Source of the DNA: Selenomonadaceae bacterium
GTDB lineage: Bacteria; Bacillota; Negativicutes; Selenomonadales; Selenomonadaceae
Length of the DNA: 64,000 nt
Assembly (NCBI GenBank): GCA_022773425.1
Contig: JALFBM010000027.1
Coordinates: forward strand, 1 to 64,000
Direction: 5' to 3'
Part shown: positions 19,421 to 30,611 of the stretch, one piece after another
Layout of the letters: each line of letters starts with the position of its first letter
How positions within the stretch are numbered: position 1 is the stretch's first letter
Translations under genes and position numbers: made by a program
Notes under the pieces: generated by a model
Databases searched by the model: none
What the model saw: only the letters and a program-made list of their open reading frames with translations
What the model was told of the DNA's origin: nothing

Positions 19421-19459
19421 AAAGGCCCCGTCAAGTTTCCACGCGTGACGGCGCCTTTT
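19421..19459 (+). terminator. Terminator-like hairpin downstream of helicase gene
   Basis: aaggccccgtca ... tgacggcgcctttt, 12-bp stem with one mismatch and short T run. Confidence 0.5.
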
Positions 19460-19599
19460 GCAGGAAGGGAAGATCCTGCAGATGATGTTATGCGGGCATC
19501 GGGAATATGCCCCCTATACACAGTATAAGGAAAAATATATTTTATGTCAAGACAGAAATGGGACAGAAGACATATAAAATTTATGGGAGAGGTGTAAGC

Positions 19600-20652
19600 T
19601 TGTTATTTTCTCCTTTTATGGCAGAGCTCCGAAAGGGAAAGGCAGAGGGGTGCCATGTGTTCCTGATGGCCGGTGAGGAATCGTATTTCATCGACAAGGC
19701 GCGCGAATGGATTCTCTCCATGCTGTTTCCCGACGCGGCGGGGAGGCAGGACGGGCTCGAAAAGCTGCAGGGGGCGGTCGATACCGATAAGGTCATCCGT
19801 CTGCTTGAGAACGCGCCGTTTCTGACGGACAAGAACGTGGTATTCTGGCAGGATCCGCCTTTCCTGGCGGTGAAAAAAACCGACGGGGAAAAGCCGGAAA
19901 AAAAGACGAAGGACAAAAAACAGGCGCGGTGGCTCGATTATCTGCAGAACCTGCCTCCGTACAGTTATCTGATCCTTCAGGCGGCGCATAAGCCGGATAA
20001 ACGAAAAAAAATCTATAAGACCCTCGAGCAGTATGGCATGGTGCTCGAGGCGGAACCCATCCGCGCATGGAATATCGGCGAATGGCTGCAGGGCAAGCTC
20101 CAGTCGATGCACCGCGATATGGACCGCGGTGCGCGCGCGTATTTCGCCCGTGCGGTCAGCGTCATGGACAAAATTGACCTGACCTACCTCGATACGGAGC
20201 TCAGCAAGCTCCCGCTTTACAGCGACAGGCAGCGGTATACGCAGCAGGATCTTGAGACGGTATTCTCGAGTCTCCCGGAGGTCTCTTCGTTTGCGCTGCT
20301 CGACGCGGTCAGTGAGCGGAACGGGCGGCGCGCGTTGATGCTGCTGCGGCGTCAGTTCGAGGACGGCACGTATTTCACGCGGATCCTCGCGCTGCTCGTC
20401 CGTCACGTGCGCCAGCTCTGGCAGGCAAAGGTTCTCATGGGGCAGGGCATTCGCGGCAGGGAGCTCGCGAAGCCGATGAGCCTGAACCCCTATATTGCGG
20501 AAAAAGTCGGCCAGGCCGCGGCGGCTTTTCCAGAATCCGTGCTTGAGCGTGGCATGCTCGAGCTCATCGATGCGGACTACCTGTTGAAAACGGGACAGGC
20601 CGGTAATGAGAGGCTGGAACATGCCATCATCACGCTATGCGGCGGGGCATGA
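19600..20652 (+). CDS. holA: DNA polymerase III subunit delta
   Basis: GCHVFLMAGEESYFIDKAREWIL...; FEDGTYFTRILALLVRHVRQLWQAK; TTG start with RBS gggagagg. Confidence 0.85.
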   Translation: MLFSPFMAELRKGKAEGCHVFLMAGEESYFIDKAREWILSMLFPDAAGRQDGLEKLQGAVDTDKVIRLLENAPFLTDKNVVFWQDPPFLAVKKTDGEKPEKKTKDKKQARWLDYLQNLPPYSYLILQAAHKPDKRKKIYKTLEQYGMVLEAEPIRAWNIGEWLQGKLQSMHRDMDRGARAYFARAVSVMDKIDLTYLDTELSKLPLYSDRQRYTQQDLETVFSSLPEVSSFALLDAVSERNGRRALMLLRRQFEDGTYFTRILALLVRHVRQLWQAKVLMGQGIRGRELAKPMSLNPYIAEKVGQAAAAFPESVLERGMLELIDADYLLKTGQAGNERLEHAIITLCGGA

Positions 20653-20738
20653 AGACACGGAAACATCCAGCAAAACAGAGGGCTCAAATATAGAAACAAA
20701 GAGAGAAACGAAAAAATAGAGAGGTTTTAGGACCAGGG

Positions 20739-20767
20739 TTGACATACACCTGCTAAATTGCTATAAT
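20739..20767 (+). promoter_or_regulatory. SigA promoter of rnpB
   Basis: Consensus TTGACA - 17 nt - TATAAT. Confidence 0.9.
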
Positions 20768-20784
20768 AGACACTGTTAATACGA

Positions 20785-21130
20785 GTCTTCAAGACAATCG
20801 CGGCTGGTTTATACCAGATGAGGAAAGTCCGGGCTCCACAGGGCAGTGTGCTGGATAACGTCCAGCGGGGGCAACCCCAGGGAAAGTGCCATAGAGATTT
20901 AGACCGCCCGCTTCTGCGGGTAAGGGTGGAAAGGTGCGGTAAGAGCGCACCAGCGGTCAGGTGACTGGCCGGCTAGGTAAACCCCACATGGAGCAAGACC
21001 AAATAGGGAAGGGATGATGCGGCCCGCGGATCCTTCCGGGTTGCGTCGCTTGAGCCTGCAGGCAACTGCAGCGCCTAGATAAATGATTGTCGCCGCGCAA
21101 GCGGAACAGAACTCGGCTTATTGATCGCTT
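20785..21130 (+). ncRNA. rnpB: RNase P RNA (class A type)
   Basis: Conserved gaggaaagtccgggctccacagggcag, ccagggaaagtgccatagag, taaaccccac, and 3' agaactcggcttattg. Confidence 0.95.
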
Positions 21131-21156
21131 GTATTGACCTTTGATTTGCATATGGC

Positions 21157-21190
21157 TTGGCTGATGGAAAACCGTCAGCCAGTTTTTATT
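21157..21190 (+). terminator. Intrinsic terminator of rnpB
   Basis: tggctgatgg-aaaa-ccgtcagccagttttt. Confidence 0.85.
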
Positions 21191-21314
21191 TCCGGGTTAA
21201 ATCTGAAAGTTATCTGAAAGAATCCAGAAATGGATGGAACAATCCGGGGATCTTGCCTTACTTCGAAGTACGACGACATACGTCGTATGATAAATAAAAC
21301 GTATTGGGTTTCAA

Positions 21315-21488
21315 AGATACAGCCGAATCTAACCCAGGAGCGGGGGAACCATGGAAAACGCGCAGCCGTTTTCTTTTTGGGGTGAACGCGTGGATCTAGC
21401 CCGGCGGGACCGGTGCGATGAAATCTGCGAGGGTGGTCTTCTCTACCCTAACCCGGCAGCTAACCTCGTAGGCGATTTAAGAGAGGAG
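21315..21488 (+). promoter_or_regulatory. ydaO/yuaA-type c-di-AMP riboswitch
   Basis: aatctaacccaggagcgggggaacc ... tttggggtgaa ... ctaacccggcagctaacctcgtaggcgatttaagagagga, conserved motif blocks; upstream of a cell wall hydrolase. Confidence 0.9.
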
Positions 21489-21496
21489 TTGGCTTT

Positions 21497-22162
21497 TTGA
21501 GTAAAGCAGCACGTATCTTCACATTGACGGTGGCTCTGGTCTTATGCCTTTCGAGCATGGCAGGGGCATCGGCCTTCCGCGTTGGCGATCAGGGTACGGA
21601 TGTAGCAGAAATCCAGGGACAGCTTCATAGCCTCGGCTACGATGTCAAGGCTGATGGGGATTACGGTCCGGCAACAGCCGAGGCAGTCAAGGCGTTCCAG
21701 CTATCCCGTGGCCTTTCCGCTGATGGTCTGGTGGGGTCAGCAACCTATTCTGCACTGCTCGGCAAAACGATGCCGGAGGTGGTGCACAGCACGAACGCGG
21801 TTTCGAATGCGGTGGTTTCCGAGTCGATGAACTATCTCGGCGTGCCGTACGTCTTTGGCGGTACGACGCCGAGCGGCTTTGACTGCTCGGGCTATGTGCG
21901 CTATGTCTTCGCGCAGGCGGGCATTTACCTGCCGCGCACGGCAGACGCACAGTATGAGTGCGGCTATGCGGTCTCGACCGCAGAGCTCCAGCCGGGCGAC
22001 CTGGTGTTCTTCTCCACGTACGAGCCGGGCGCGTCGCATGTCGGCATCTATCTCGGTGACGGCAACTTCATCAACGCGTCCTCGAGCCGCGGCGTTTCCG
22101 TCGCTTCGCTCTACAGCTCTTACTGGGGTTCCTGCTATATCGGTGCCCGCCGCGTCATGTAA
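21497..22162 (+). CDS. Secreted PG-binding + NlpC/P60 peptidoglycan hydrolase
   Basis: Signal peptide; VAEIQGQLHSLGYDVKADGDYGPATAEAVKAFQ; YVFGGTTPSGFDCSGYVRYVFAQAG catalytic Cys motif; TTG start. Confidence 0.93.
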   Translation: MSKAARIFTLTVALVLCLSSMAGASAFRVGDQGTDVAEIQGQLHSLGYDVKADGDYGPATAEAVKAFQLSRGLSADGLVGSATYSALLGKTMPEVVHSTNAVSNAVVSESMNYLGVPYVFGGTTPSGFDCSGYVRYVFAQAGIYLPRTADAQYECGYAVSTAELQPGDLVFFSTYEPGASHVGIYLGDGNFINASSSRGVSVASLYSSYWGSCYIGARRVM

Positions 22163-22178
22163 CAACGAGACGATTTTT

Positions 22179-22210
22179 TGGGAGAGGCAGAACCTCTCCT
22201 CTTTTTTTCT
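22179..22210 (+). terminator. Intrinsic terminator after NlpC/P60 gene
   Basis: gggagagg-cagaa-cctctcctcttttttt. Confidence 0.8.
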
Positions 22211-22239
22211 ATGCTTTGCTGCAGGCAGGGGGATTGAGC

Positions 22240-22317
22240 ATGGGCGATTTGTTTTTGTGGCTGCTCATCGCAATGATGTTGGCCTATACGTTTTGGGATG
22301 AACTCTTTACGGACTAA
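22240..22317 (+). CDS. Putative small membrane peptide (25 aa sORF)
   Basis: ATG preceded by caggcagggggattgagc; MGDLFLWLLIAMMLAYTFWDELFTD*; hydrophobic core with charged tail; below ORF-track cutoff. Confidence 0.4.
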   Translation: MGDLFLWLLIAMMLAYTFWDELFTD

Positions 22318-22404
22318 ATCTTTTTTCGAAAAGGATTTTACCAGGGAGATATCGAATAGAGAAGTATAGCAGAAGAATCGGTTCGTTTAGAGGGGGAGAC
22401 AACG

Positions 22405-22767
22405 ATGACAAAGGTCAGGATCATGAATATGATGTTCTACGGTTTCCACGGCGTCTATGAATACGAGCGGGAACAGGGACAGAAATTCTATGTGGATATC
22501 GAGGTCGAGACGAAGGACGATACCGTCGCAAAGACCGACGACATGAAGGACGGCGTCGATCCGGCGGCTGTCTACGAGTTCGTCAAGGAGGCCATGGAGA
22601 AAAAACGGTATCAGAATCTCACGGCACTTGCGGCGCATATCGGTGACGACCTGCTCGGGAAATATCCGCATTTCCGCGCGGTGACGGCGCGCATCCGCAA
22701 ACCGTCCGTACCGATTTCCGGCCCGCTCGATTACGTCGAGGCCGAGGTCACGCGCGAGGCAAAATAA
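22405..22767 (+). CDS. folB: Dihydroneopterin aldolase
   Basis: MNMMFYGFHGVYEYEREQGQKFYVDIEVETK...VTARIRKPSVPISGPLDYVEAEVTR. Confidence 0.92.
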   Translation: MTKVRIMNMMFYGFHGVYEYEREQGQKFYVDIEVETKDDTVAKTDDMKDGVDPAAVYEFVKEAMEKKRYQNLTALAAHIGDDLLGKYPHFRAVTARIRKPSVPISGPLDYVEAEVTREAK

Positions 22768-22901
22768 TCGGAGGTTTTTGGGTGCTGCGCGGCGCGCGGC
22801 ACTCTTTTTCTATTTTATAGTTGCATTTCGTAACAATTTTCTGTAAGATTGTATATCGTATAGGGGTATTCTATCTTTATGGGTGGAAGCTGGGGATAAG
22901 T

Positions 22902-23999
22902 GTGAGTGAGGAAACGAAGGAACGATATCTTCTCGCGGCCTTATCGGAGGTCCCCGGGTTCGGGAGCCGACGGCTCCGTCGGCTGCTCGAGGCGTTCCCG
23001 GCAGCGGAGCTTTGGCGGATTCCTGTGGAGGAAATGCGCGAGGTCGAGCCATCGGCGGCGCTGCGCGGCCGACTTGCCGCGTTCCGCGCCGAGCATCCGG
23101 ATGAGCCGGAAAGGCTGCGGGAGCGTTGCGAGAAAGCGGGCGCGGCGGTCTGCACGATCCATTCTGCGGTGTATCCCGATGCCTTGCGCGAGATTTTCGA
23201 TCCGCCGATTGTGCTTTACTACCGCGGTACCATGATCCCCGACGCACGTCGTGTCGCCATGGTCGGGTCCCGCCGCTGCAGCAGCTACGGCGAGGGCATC
23301 GCTCAGCATTTTGCACGGGATTTCGTTGCGGCTGGCCTGACCGTCGTCAGCGGTGCCGCGCGCGGCATCGATACGAACGCGCACAAGGGCGCGCTAAGGG
23401 GCGGCGGCCGCACGGCCGCCGTGCTCGGCTGCGGGATCGACATCGCCTATCCGCGGGAGAACCGGCGCCTGCTCGAGGAAATCGCGGAACACGGCGTGGT
23501 GATCAGCGAGTACGGGCCGGGCGTGCAGCCTCTGCCCGCGTTTTTCCCAGCGCGCAATCGCATCATCAGCGGCCTTTCGGAGGGAACGCTGGTCGTCGAG
23601 GCGGCGCGTCGCAGCGGGTCATTGATCACGGCGGAGCTCGCGCTTTCGGAGGGGCGGAACGTCTACGCGGTGCCGGGCAGCATCTGGTCGGCATCCTCCG
23701 CTGGCTGCCATCATCTGATTCAGCAAGGGGCAAAGCTCGTGACTGCGCCGCCGGATGTCCTCGAGGACTATGGCGTCGAGGCTGTGCCATCGCGGGAAAA
23801 ACGCCTTTCGTTGAGCCCCGAGGAGAGAAAAATCTGGCAGGTGCTTTCCTTTGACCATTATCTGACCCCGGACGAAATCGTCCTGAGCCTGCCGGACGGC
23901 GATATCGCGAATCTTCCCCTGCTGCTCCTGCAAATGGAGCTTAAGGGATTGATCCTACAGAACGATTTGCACGCCTATCGGCGCGCGGAGAGGGAGTGA
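22902..23999 (+). CDS. dprA: DNA-processing protein DprA
   Basis: VAMVGSRRCSSYGEGIA...VVSGAARGIDTNAHKGAL...GCGIDIAYPRENRRLLEEI; GTG start. Confidence 0.95.
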   Translation: MSEETKERYLLAALSEVPGFGSRRLRRLLEAFPAAELWRIPVEEMREVEPSAALRGRLAAFRAEHPDEPERLRERCEKAGAAVCTIHSAVYPDALREIFDPPIVLYYRGTMIPDARRVAMVGSRRCSSYGEGIAQHFARDFVAAGLTVVSGAARGIDTNAHKGALRGGGRTAAVLGCGIDIAYPRENRRLLEEIAEHGVVISEYGPGVQPLPAFFPARNRIISGLSEGTLVVEAARRSGSLITAELALSEGRNVYAVPGSIWSASSAGCHHLIQQGAKLVTAPPDVLEDYGVEAVPSREKRLSLSPEERKIWQVLSFDHYLTPDEIVLSLPDGDIANLPLLLLQMELKGLILQNDLHAYRRAERE

Positions 24000-24003
24000 A
24001 CTT

Positions 24004-26265
24004 TTGGCGGCTACAGCAGAAAAGAAAAAAACGGCTTCGTCCAAAATGAAAACGAAGAAGAAAAGAACGGCGCCGAAGAAAATCCTCGTCATCGTGGAGT
24101 CTCCGGCGAAGGCCAAAACCATAGAGAAGTATCTGGGACGCCGGTACATGGTTCGCGCGTCGATGGGACATCTGCGCGACCTGCCGAAAAGTCAGTTCGG
24201 CATCGACGTGGAGCACGATTTCGCGCCGAAATATATCAATATCCGCGGCAAGGGCGATCTGATCAAAGCGCTCAAGAAGGATGCGAAGCACGCGAGCAAA
24301 ATCTATCTCGCAAGCGATCCCGATCGCGAGGGAGAAGCTATCGCGTGGCATCTGGCGTATATCCTCGGTTTGGATCCGTCCGATGACTGCCGCATCGTGT
24401 TCAACGAGATTACGAAGCCGGCCATCCAGGAGGCGGTCAAGCATCCGCGCAAAATCAATCTCGACCAGGTAGACGCGCAGCAGGCGCGCCGCATGCTCGA
24501 CCGCATCGTCGGCTACAAGCTCTCGCCGCTGCTCTGGCGGAAAATCCGCAAGGGCCTTTCGGCCGGTCGCGTGCAGTCGGTGACGGTCAAGCTGATCTGC
24601 GACCGGGAGAAAGAGATCCAGGCTTTCCAGTCGGAAGAATACTGGACGGTCGGCATGAAGCTCCGCAAGGAGAAATCCGCTATGTTTGACGCGGAGCTCA
24701 CGCAGATCGACGGGGAAAAGCTAAGCCTCAGGAACAAGGAGGAAACGGAGAAGGTCGTCGCGGATCTCAAGGAACAGGCGCTGACGGTAAAAGCCGTGAA
24801 GCGCAGCGAGCGCAAGCGCCGCGCGCCGGCTCCTTTTACGACGAGCTCGCTGCAGCAGGACGCCGCGCGCAAGCTCGGTTTTGTCTCCCGGCGCACGATG
24901 CGCATTGCGCAGCAGCTCTACGAAGGCATCGAGCTCGGTCATCACGGGGCCACCGGTCTGATTACCTATATGCGTACGGACTCGACGCGTATCTCGGAGT
25001 TGGCGCAGGGCGAGGCGAGAACGTTCCTGGAGAGCAGTCTCGGTGCGGCTTATGTGCCGGAAAAACCAAACGTCTACGCGGCCGGCAAAAAGGCGCAGGA
25101 CGCCCATGAGGCCATCCGCCCGACGAATATTGAGCTGACTCCGGCGAGCCTCGAGAAATATCTCGACAAGGACCAGATGAAGCTCTACACGCTGATCTGG
25201 CAGCGCTTCGCGGCGAGTCAGATGACGCCTGCCATCTACGACACGATGAGCGTGACGATTCAAGCGGGCACGCGCTATACGATCCGCACGAATGGTTCGA
25301 AGCTGAAATTCCCGGGCTTTACGGCGGTTTACGCGGGCGCGGACAGCAAGAAGAAGGAAAAGGATATCGTACTGCCGGATATGGAAGCCGGCGACAGCCT
25401 GCATCTCGCCAAGACCTTGCCGGAACAGCATTTCACGGAGCCGCCTCCGCGCTACAACGACGCTTCGCTCGTCAAGACACTCGAGGAGAAGGAAATCGGC
25501 CGTCCGAGCACCTACGCACCGATCATCGACACGATCCAGGCGCGCGGCTATGTACAGCGCATCGACAAGCATTTCCAGCCGACGGAGCTCGGCTTCGTCG
25601 TCATCGATATGCTGGAGAAGTACTTCAAGGATATCGTCAACGTGAAGTTCACGGCGAATCTCGAGAACGAGCTCGATGAAATCGCGGAGGGAAAGGTGGA
25701 GAAAAACGACCTGCTGCGCGAGTTCTACGGACCGTTCGAGCAAACGGTTGAGAAGGCGGACGAAGCCATCGGCAAGGTCGAGATGCCGGTCGAGGTATCG
25801 AACGTGCGCTGCGAGAAATGCGGCCGCATGATGGTCGTGAAGCAGGGCCGCTACGGCAAGTTCCTCGCCTGCCCAGGTTTCCCGGAGTGCCGGAATACAA
25901 AACCGCTGCTCGTCGATACCGGCGTTAAATGTCCGAAATGCGGCGGCGCGATCGTCGAGCGCAAAACGCGCCGCGGCCGGAAATTCTATGGCTGCGAGAA
26001 CTACCCGGACTGCGACTACACGACCTGGGACGCACCGCAGAAAGAGACGTGCAAGGTGTGCGGATCGTTCCTGCTGCTGCACCGGTTTAAAAATGGGCGC
26101 ACGATGCTCTACTGCAGCAACGACGCCTGCCCGTCGCGCATCGACCACCCCATCAACCAGGAGCTTGAGAGGATCCGCGCGCGCATGGAAGCGAAGAAAA
26201 AGCGCGATGCGGAAAAAGCGGCGGAAGAGGCGCAGAAAAAAGAAGAAAAGGAACAGAAGGCATGA
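24004..26265 (+). CDS. topA: DNA topoisomerase I
   Basis: [37 protein letters not shown]; catalytic [15 protein letters not shown]-terminal zinc ribbons. Confidence 0.98.
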   Translation: MAATAEKKKTASSKMKTKKKRTAPKKILVIVESPAKAKTIEKYLGRRYMVRASMGHLRDLPKSQFGIDVEHDFAPKYINIRGKGDLIKALKKDAKHASKIYLASDPDREGEAIAWHLAYILGLDPSDDCRIVFNEITKPAIQEAVKHPRKINLDQVDAQQARRMLDRIVGYKLSPLLWRKIRKGLSAGRVQSVTVKLICDREKEIQAFQSEEYWTVGMKLRKEKSAMFDAELTQIDGEKLSLRNKEETEKVVADLKEQALTVKAVKRSERKRRAPAPFTTSSLQQDAARKLGFVSRRTMRIAQQLYEGIELGHHGATGLITYMRTDSTRISELAQGEARTFLESSLGAAYVPEKPNVYAAGKKAQDAHEAIRPTNIELTPASLEKYLDKDQMKLYTLIWQRFAASQMTPAIYDTMSVTIQAGTRYTIRTNGSKLKFPGFTAVYAGADSKKKEKDIVLPDMEAGDSLHLAKTLPEQHFTEPPPRYNDASLVKTLEEKEIGRPSTYAPIIDTIQARGYVQRIDKHFQPTELGFVVIDMLEKYFKDIVNVKFTANLENELDEIAEGKVEKNDLLREFYGPFEQTVEKADEAIGKVEMPVEVSNVRCEKCGRMMVVKQGRYGKFLACPGFPECRNTKPLLVDTGVKCPKCGGAIVERKTRRGRKFYGCENYPDCDYTTWDAPQKETCKVCGSFLLLHRFKNGRTMLYCSNDACPSRIDHPINQELERIRARMEAKKKRDAEKAAEEAQKKEEKEQKA

Positions 26266-27596
26266 AAAAGGTTCTTGTCATCGGCGCCGGCCTCGCCGGC
26301 TCCGAGGCCGCCTGGCAGGCGGCGCAGCGCGGTGCGGAGGTCACGCTTTTTGAGATGCGTCCGGCGCATCAGACACCGGCGCATAAGACGGGCGGCTTTG
26401 CCGAGCTCGTCTGCAGCAATTCCCTGCGCGGCGCAGGCCTTGAGAACGCCGTCGGCGTACTCAAGGAGGAGATGCGCCGCATGGGTTCCATCGTCATGGA
26501 AGCGGCCGACGCGACGCGCGTGCCGGCGGGCGGCGCCCTCGCGGTCGACCGCCACGGCTTCAGCGACTACATCACGGAAAAGGTCATGAACCATCCGCAC
26601 ATTCATGTCGTCTGTGAAGAGGTGCAGGAAATCCCGCTTTCCGAGGATGCTGTGACCATCGTGGCGAGCGGCCCGCTGACGGCGGGGCGCCTCGCTGACG
26701 CCATCGGCGATCTCGTCGGGCATGACAGCCTGTCGTTTTTTGATGCGGCAGCGCCGATCGTGAGTCTCGAGTCCATCGACATGCGCGTGGCGTGGCGTGC
26801 CTCACGCTATGGAAAGGGGACGGCGGACTATCTGAACTGTCCTATGACGGAACCGGAGTACCGCGCGTTCTGGCAGGAGCTCGTGCACGCTGAGGAGGCT
26901 CCGGTGCACGGATTCGAGAAGAAGAAGGTCTTCGACGGCTGCATGCCGGTCGAGGTCATGGCCGCGCGCGGCGAGGATACGCTGCTGTATGGACCGCTGA
27001 AACCGGTTGGGCTCGAGGATCCGCGTACGGGGAAACGGCCGTTCGCGGTCGTGCAGCTCCGGCAGGACAATGCGGCGGCGACGCTGTACAATATCGTCGG
27101 GTTCCAGACACATCTCAAGTGGCCGGAACAGCGCCGCGTCTTCGGCATGATCCCGGGACTCGAGCATGCCGAATTCGTCCGCTACGGCGTCATGCACCGC
27201 AATACGTTCCTGAATTCGCCGAAGCATATGCGGCAGACCATGCAGTTCCGTGGCCTGGACAACCTGTTCTTCGCCGGCCAGATGACGGGCGTTGAGGGCT
27301 ATATCGAATCCGCTTCGTCGGGGCTCGTGGCCGGCGTCAACGCCGCACGGCTCGCGCGTGGCTGGCAGCCGCTCGTATTCCCGGAAAAGACCTGTCACGG
27401 CGCGCTCGCACACTATATCGTCACGAGCGAAGCGAAGCATTTTCAGCCGATGAATGTGAATTTCGGCATTCTGCCGGAACTCGGCGAGCGGATCCGCGAT
27501 AAGAAGGAAAAGAAGCTTTGCCTGGCGCGCCGCGCGCTGGATGCGCTTCAGGCATTTTTACCGGAACTGGATCAGGAAGAAACGGGAGTGGAATAA
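26262..27596 (+). CDS. trmFO: tRNA (uracil-54-C5)-methyltransferase, folate-dependent
   Basis: [31 protein letters not shown]...[15 protein letters not shown]; genomic position after topA. Confidence 0.97.
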   Translation: MKKVLVIGAGLAGSEAAWQAAQRGAEVTLFEMRPAHQTPAHKTGGFAELVCSNSLRGAGLENAVGVLKEEMRRMGSIVMEAADATRVPAGGALAVDRHGFSDYITEKVMNHPHIHVVCEEVQEIPLSEDAVTIVASGPLTAGRLADAIGDLVGHDSLSFFDAAAPIVSLESIDMRVAWRASRYGKGTADYLNCPMTEPEYRAFWQELVHAEEAPVHGFEKKKVFDGCMPVEVMAARGEDTLLYGPLKPVGLEDPRTGKRPFAVVQLRQDNAAATLYNIVGFQTHLKWPEQRRVFGMIPGLEHAEFVRYGVMHRNTFLNSPKHMRQTMQFRGLDNLFFAGQMTGVEGYIESASSGLVAGVNAARLARGWQPLVFPEKTCHGALAHYIVTSEAKHFQPMNVNFGILPELGERIRDKKEKKLCLARRALDALQAFLPELDQEETGVE

Positions 27597-27597
27597 C

Positions 27598-28143
27598 ATG
27601 GCTTACAGTTTTCACGCGACGACCATCTGCGCCGTTCGCAAGAATGGAAGGACGGCAATCGCCGGCGATGGACAGGTCACGTTCGGTGAGCATACGATCA
27701 TGAAGGCGAACGCGCGCAAGGTGCGGCGCCTCTATCACGGCAAGGTCTTGTCCGGTTTTGCGGGATCGGTAGCCGACGCCTTTACGCTGTTTGAGAAATT
27801 CGAGGCAAAGCTCGAGTCCTATCACGGCAATCTTGAGCGTGCAGCCGTTGAGCTCGCGAAGGAATGGCGCACGGACAAGGTCCTCCACAAGCTTGAGGCC
27901 TTGCTGCTCGTCGCGGATACTGAGCACATCCTGATGATATCGGGCGGCGGCGAGGTCATCGAGCCGGACGGAGATTGTGCGGCCATCGGCTCGGGCGGCT
28001 TTTATGCCCTGTCTGCGGCGCGCGCGCTCGTCCGTCACACGGAGATGAGCGCGGCGGAAATCGCGAAGGAATCGCTGTCGATTGCCTCAGATATCTGTGT
28101 TTATACGAACCACAATATCATCGTAGAGGAGCTGGAGAACTGA
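27598..28143 (+). CDS. hslV: HslU-HslV protease subunit HslV (ClpQ)
   Basis: [41 protein letters not shown]. Confidence 0.97.
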   Translation: MAYSFHATTICAVRKNGRTAIAGDGQVTFGEHTIMKANARKVRRLYHGKVLSGFAGSVADAFTLFEKFEAKLESYHGNLERAAVELAKEWRTDKVLHKLEALLLVADTEHILMISGGGEVIEPDGDCAAIGSGGFYALSAARALVRHTEMSAAEIAKESLSIASDICVYTNHNIIVEELEN

Positions 28144-29549
28144 TGGAGAAGCAGAGCATGCTCGGCGTAAACGAACAGACGCCAAGGCAGATCGTAGAGG
28201 AACTGAATCGGTACATCGTCGGGCAGGACGAGGCGAAGCGCTCGGTTGCCATTGCGCTGCGCAACCGCTGGCGCAGCCGCCAGCTGAGCTCGGCTATGCA
28301 GGACGAGGTCGTCCCGAAGAACATCTTGATGATCGGTTCAACAGGCGTCGGTAAAACCGAGATCGCGCGCCGTCTCGCAAAGCTCGTCAAGGCTCCTTTC
28401 GTCAAGGTTGAGGCGACGAAGTTCACGGAAGTCGGCTACGTCGGCCGCGATGTCGAGACCATCGTGCGCGATCTCGCGGAGGTGGCGGTCCGCATGGTGC
28501 GCAAGGACCGTATGGACGCGGTACAGGAAAAGGCGAAAAAGCTTGCGGAGGAACGCATCCTCGATGTTTTCGTGCCGCAGCCGAAGAAGACGCAGAATCC
28601 GCTCGGCCGCCTGTTCGGCGGCGACGACGAGGAAGAGAAGGACGAGGACGGGCAGGAACCGAAGAAGTATCAGGCGGGCCGCGAATGGGTCCGCAAGCGC
28701 CTCGAAAAGGGCGAACTTGAAACGGAAATGATCGAGGTCGAGGTCGAAGAGGACGCGAAGCCGATGGTCGGTATGTTCGCGGGCTCGAGCCTCGAGAACA
28801 TGGGGGATAACCTGCAGGACATGCTCGGCAGCATGATGCCGAAGCGGCACAAGAAGCGCAAGGTCTCTGTCGAGGAGGCGCGCCGCATCTTCACGCAGCA
28901 GGAGGCCGAGAAGCTCATCGATATGGACGCCGTCGCGGAGGAGGCCTGCAAGACGGCCGAGCGGTCGGGCATCGTTTTCCTCGATGAGATCGACAAGGTC
29001 GCGGTTCGCGGTGATGCGGGCGGCCAGGATGTTTCCCGCGGGGGCGTGCAGCGCGATATCCTGCCGATCGTCGAGGGCACGACGGTTATGACGAAGTACG
29101 GGCCGATCAAGACGGATCATGTGCTGTTCATCGCGGCCGGGGCGTTCCATCTCGCGAAGCCCTCGGACCTCATCCCGGAGCTGCAGGGCCGCTTCCCGAT
29201 CCGCGTGGAACTGCAGTCGCTGCGCAAGGAAGACTTCGAAAAGATCCTGACCGAGCCGCAGAATGCGCTGATCAAACAGTACCAGGCGCTGCTCGAAACC
29301 GAGGGACTCGAGCTCGAATTCCGGCCGGATGCCATCAGCCGCATTGCGCAGCTCGCCTGCGACGTTAATGAGCAGGCCGAGGATATCGGCGCGCGCCGCC
29401 TGCACACGCTTCTCGAGAAGCTGCTGGAGGATGTGAGCTTCGATGCGCCGGAGCTCGAGGAGAAGCACATCGTCATCGATGAGGCTTATGTGGATAACAA
29501 ACTCAAGGATATTGTCGTGAACCCGGATTTAAGTCAATTCATTCTTTAA
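28143..29549 (+). CDS. hslU: HslU ATPase (ClpY)
   Basis: [33 protein letters not shown]...[20 protein letters not shown]. Confidence 0.98.
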   Translation: MEKQSMLGVNEQTPRQIVEELNRYIVGQDEAKRSVAIALRNRWRSRQLSSAMQDEVVPKNILMIGSTGVGKTEIARRLAKLVKAPFVKVEATKFTEVGYVGRDVETIVRDLAEVAVRMVRKDRMDAVQEKAKKLAEERILDVFVPQPKKTQNPLGRLFGGDDEEEKDEDGQEPKKYQAGREWVRKRLEKGELETEMIEVEVEEDAKPMVGMFAGSSLENMGDNLQDMLGSMMPKRHKKRKVSVEEARRIFTQQEAEKLIDMDAVAEEACKTAERSGIVFLDEIDKVAVRGDAGGQDVSRGGVQRDILPIVEGTTVMTKYGPIKTDHVLFIAAGAFHLAKPSDLIPELQGRFPIRVELQSLRKEDFEKILTEPQNALIKQYQALLETEGLELEFRPDAISRIAQLACDVNEQAEDIGARRLHTLLEKLLEDVSFDAPELEEKHIVIDEAYVDNKLKDIVVNPDLSQFIL

Positions 29550-29630
29550 CTTTGCGCGGAAATATGGTAAACTGTAGCCATAGTTTGAAAATTTTGTCAG
29601 TTTTTGAGATCAGAAAGAAGGATACGCGAG

Positions 29631-30413
29631 ATGGCATCGCTGCTGGAAAAAACGCGCAAACTGGATAAATTGCTGCAGAGCTCTGAGGTCGTCGAGTACG
29701 ATGGGATTTCCCGCGTGCTCAGCAACGTCCTGGACGCGAACGTCTATATCACGGATAACAAGGGTAAGATTTACGGCTACGCATTCGTCGATGATTTCGA
29801 GTGCAGCCTGATGATCGACAAAGTCATCAATCAGGGGGAATTCCCAAAAAAATATGTAAACTGGCTCATGCGCATCGACGAGACGCGCGCGAATCTCCGC
29901 TCCAAGACAGGGATGTGCGCGTACGACGAAGCGAAGGAATGCAAATTCCATGGCAAGAACACGACCATCGTTCCAATTTACGGTGTTGGCAACCGGATCG
30001 GCACCCTGATCGTCGCGAAGTACAATGGGGAGTTTACCGAGGATGACCTGTTGCTCGCGGAGTACAGTGCGACGGTCGTCGGCATGGAGATGTTCCGCGC
30101 TATCGCGGAGAAAAAGCGCGAGGAGACGCACAAGCGCGCGGTCGTTCACACAGCAATGTACCGCCTGTCTCCATCGGAAAAAGAGGCGGCGGTCGCCATC
30201 TTCACGGAGTTCGATCCGGAGGAAGGCCAGCTCATCGCCTCGAAGGTCGCGGACGAGGCGCGCATCACGCGCTCGGTCATTGTGAACGTCCTGCGCAAGC
30301 TCGAATCCGCCGGTATCATCCATACGGATTCCATGGGCATGAAGGGCACGCGGATCCGGATTCTCAATGACAAGCTCTTTGAGGGCATTCAGGAGCTGCG
30401 CCGCGAAGTTTGA
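29631..30413 (+). CDS. codY: GTP-sensing transcriptional pleiotropic repressor CodY
   Basis: MASLLEKTRKLDKLLQSS...YDGISRVLSNVLDANVYITDNKGKIYGY; C-terminal wHTH ESAGIIHTDSMGMKGTRIRILND. Confidence 0.96.
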   Translation: MASLLEKTRKLDKLLQSSEVVEYDGISRVLSNVLDANVYITDNKGKIYGYAFVDDFECSLMIDKVINQGEFPKKYVNWLMRIDETRANLRSKTGMCAYDEAKECKFHGKNTTIVPIYGVGNRIGTLIVAKYNGEFTEDDLLLAEYSATVVGMEMFRAIAEKKREETHKRAVVHTAMYRLSPSEKEAAVAIFTEFDPEEGQLIASKVADEARITRSVIVNVLRKLESAGIIHTDSMGMKGTRIRILNDKLFEGIQELRREV

Positions 30414-30439
30414 AATCGTAGGACGAAAGAGCTAAAAAA

Positions 30440-30487
30440 TAGAAAAGCATACGACAGACTTGAGGCCTGCCGCGTGCTTTTTTTTTG
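30440..30487 (+). terminator. Intrinsic terminator after codY
   Basis: aaaagcatacgacag ... ctgccgcgtgctttttttttt. Confidence 0.75.
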
Positions 30488-30611
30488 GATACCTTCTAAA
30501 TTTCCGGAAAAAGTGATAGAATGAAAAGGAATTGTATGATAGACGTAGAAGTATCTCTAATAGGCGGCGAATATATACGGCCGCTTTTCCATAGAGAACA
30601 GGAGGCTTAAG

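Noticed and set aside
29575-29610. Possible CodY box (gaaaattttgtcagttttt) upstream of codY
   Set aside because: Alignment to AATTTTCWGAAAATT is poor beyond the first half-site.
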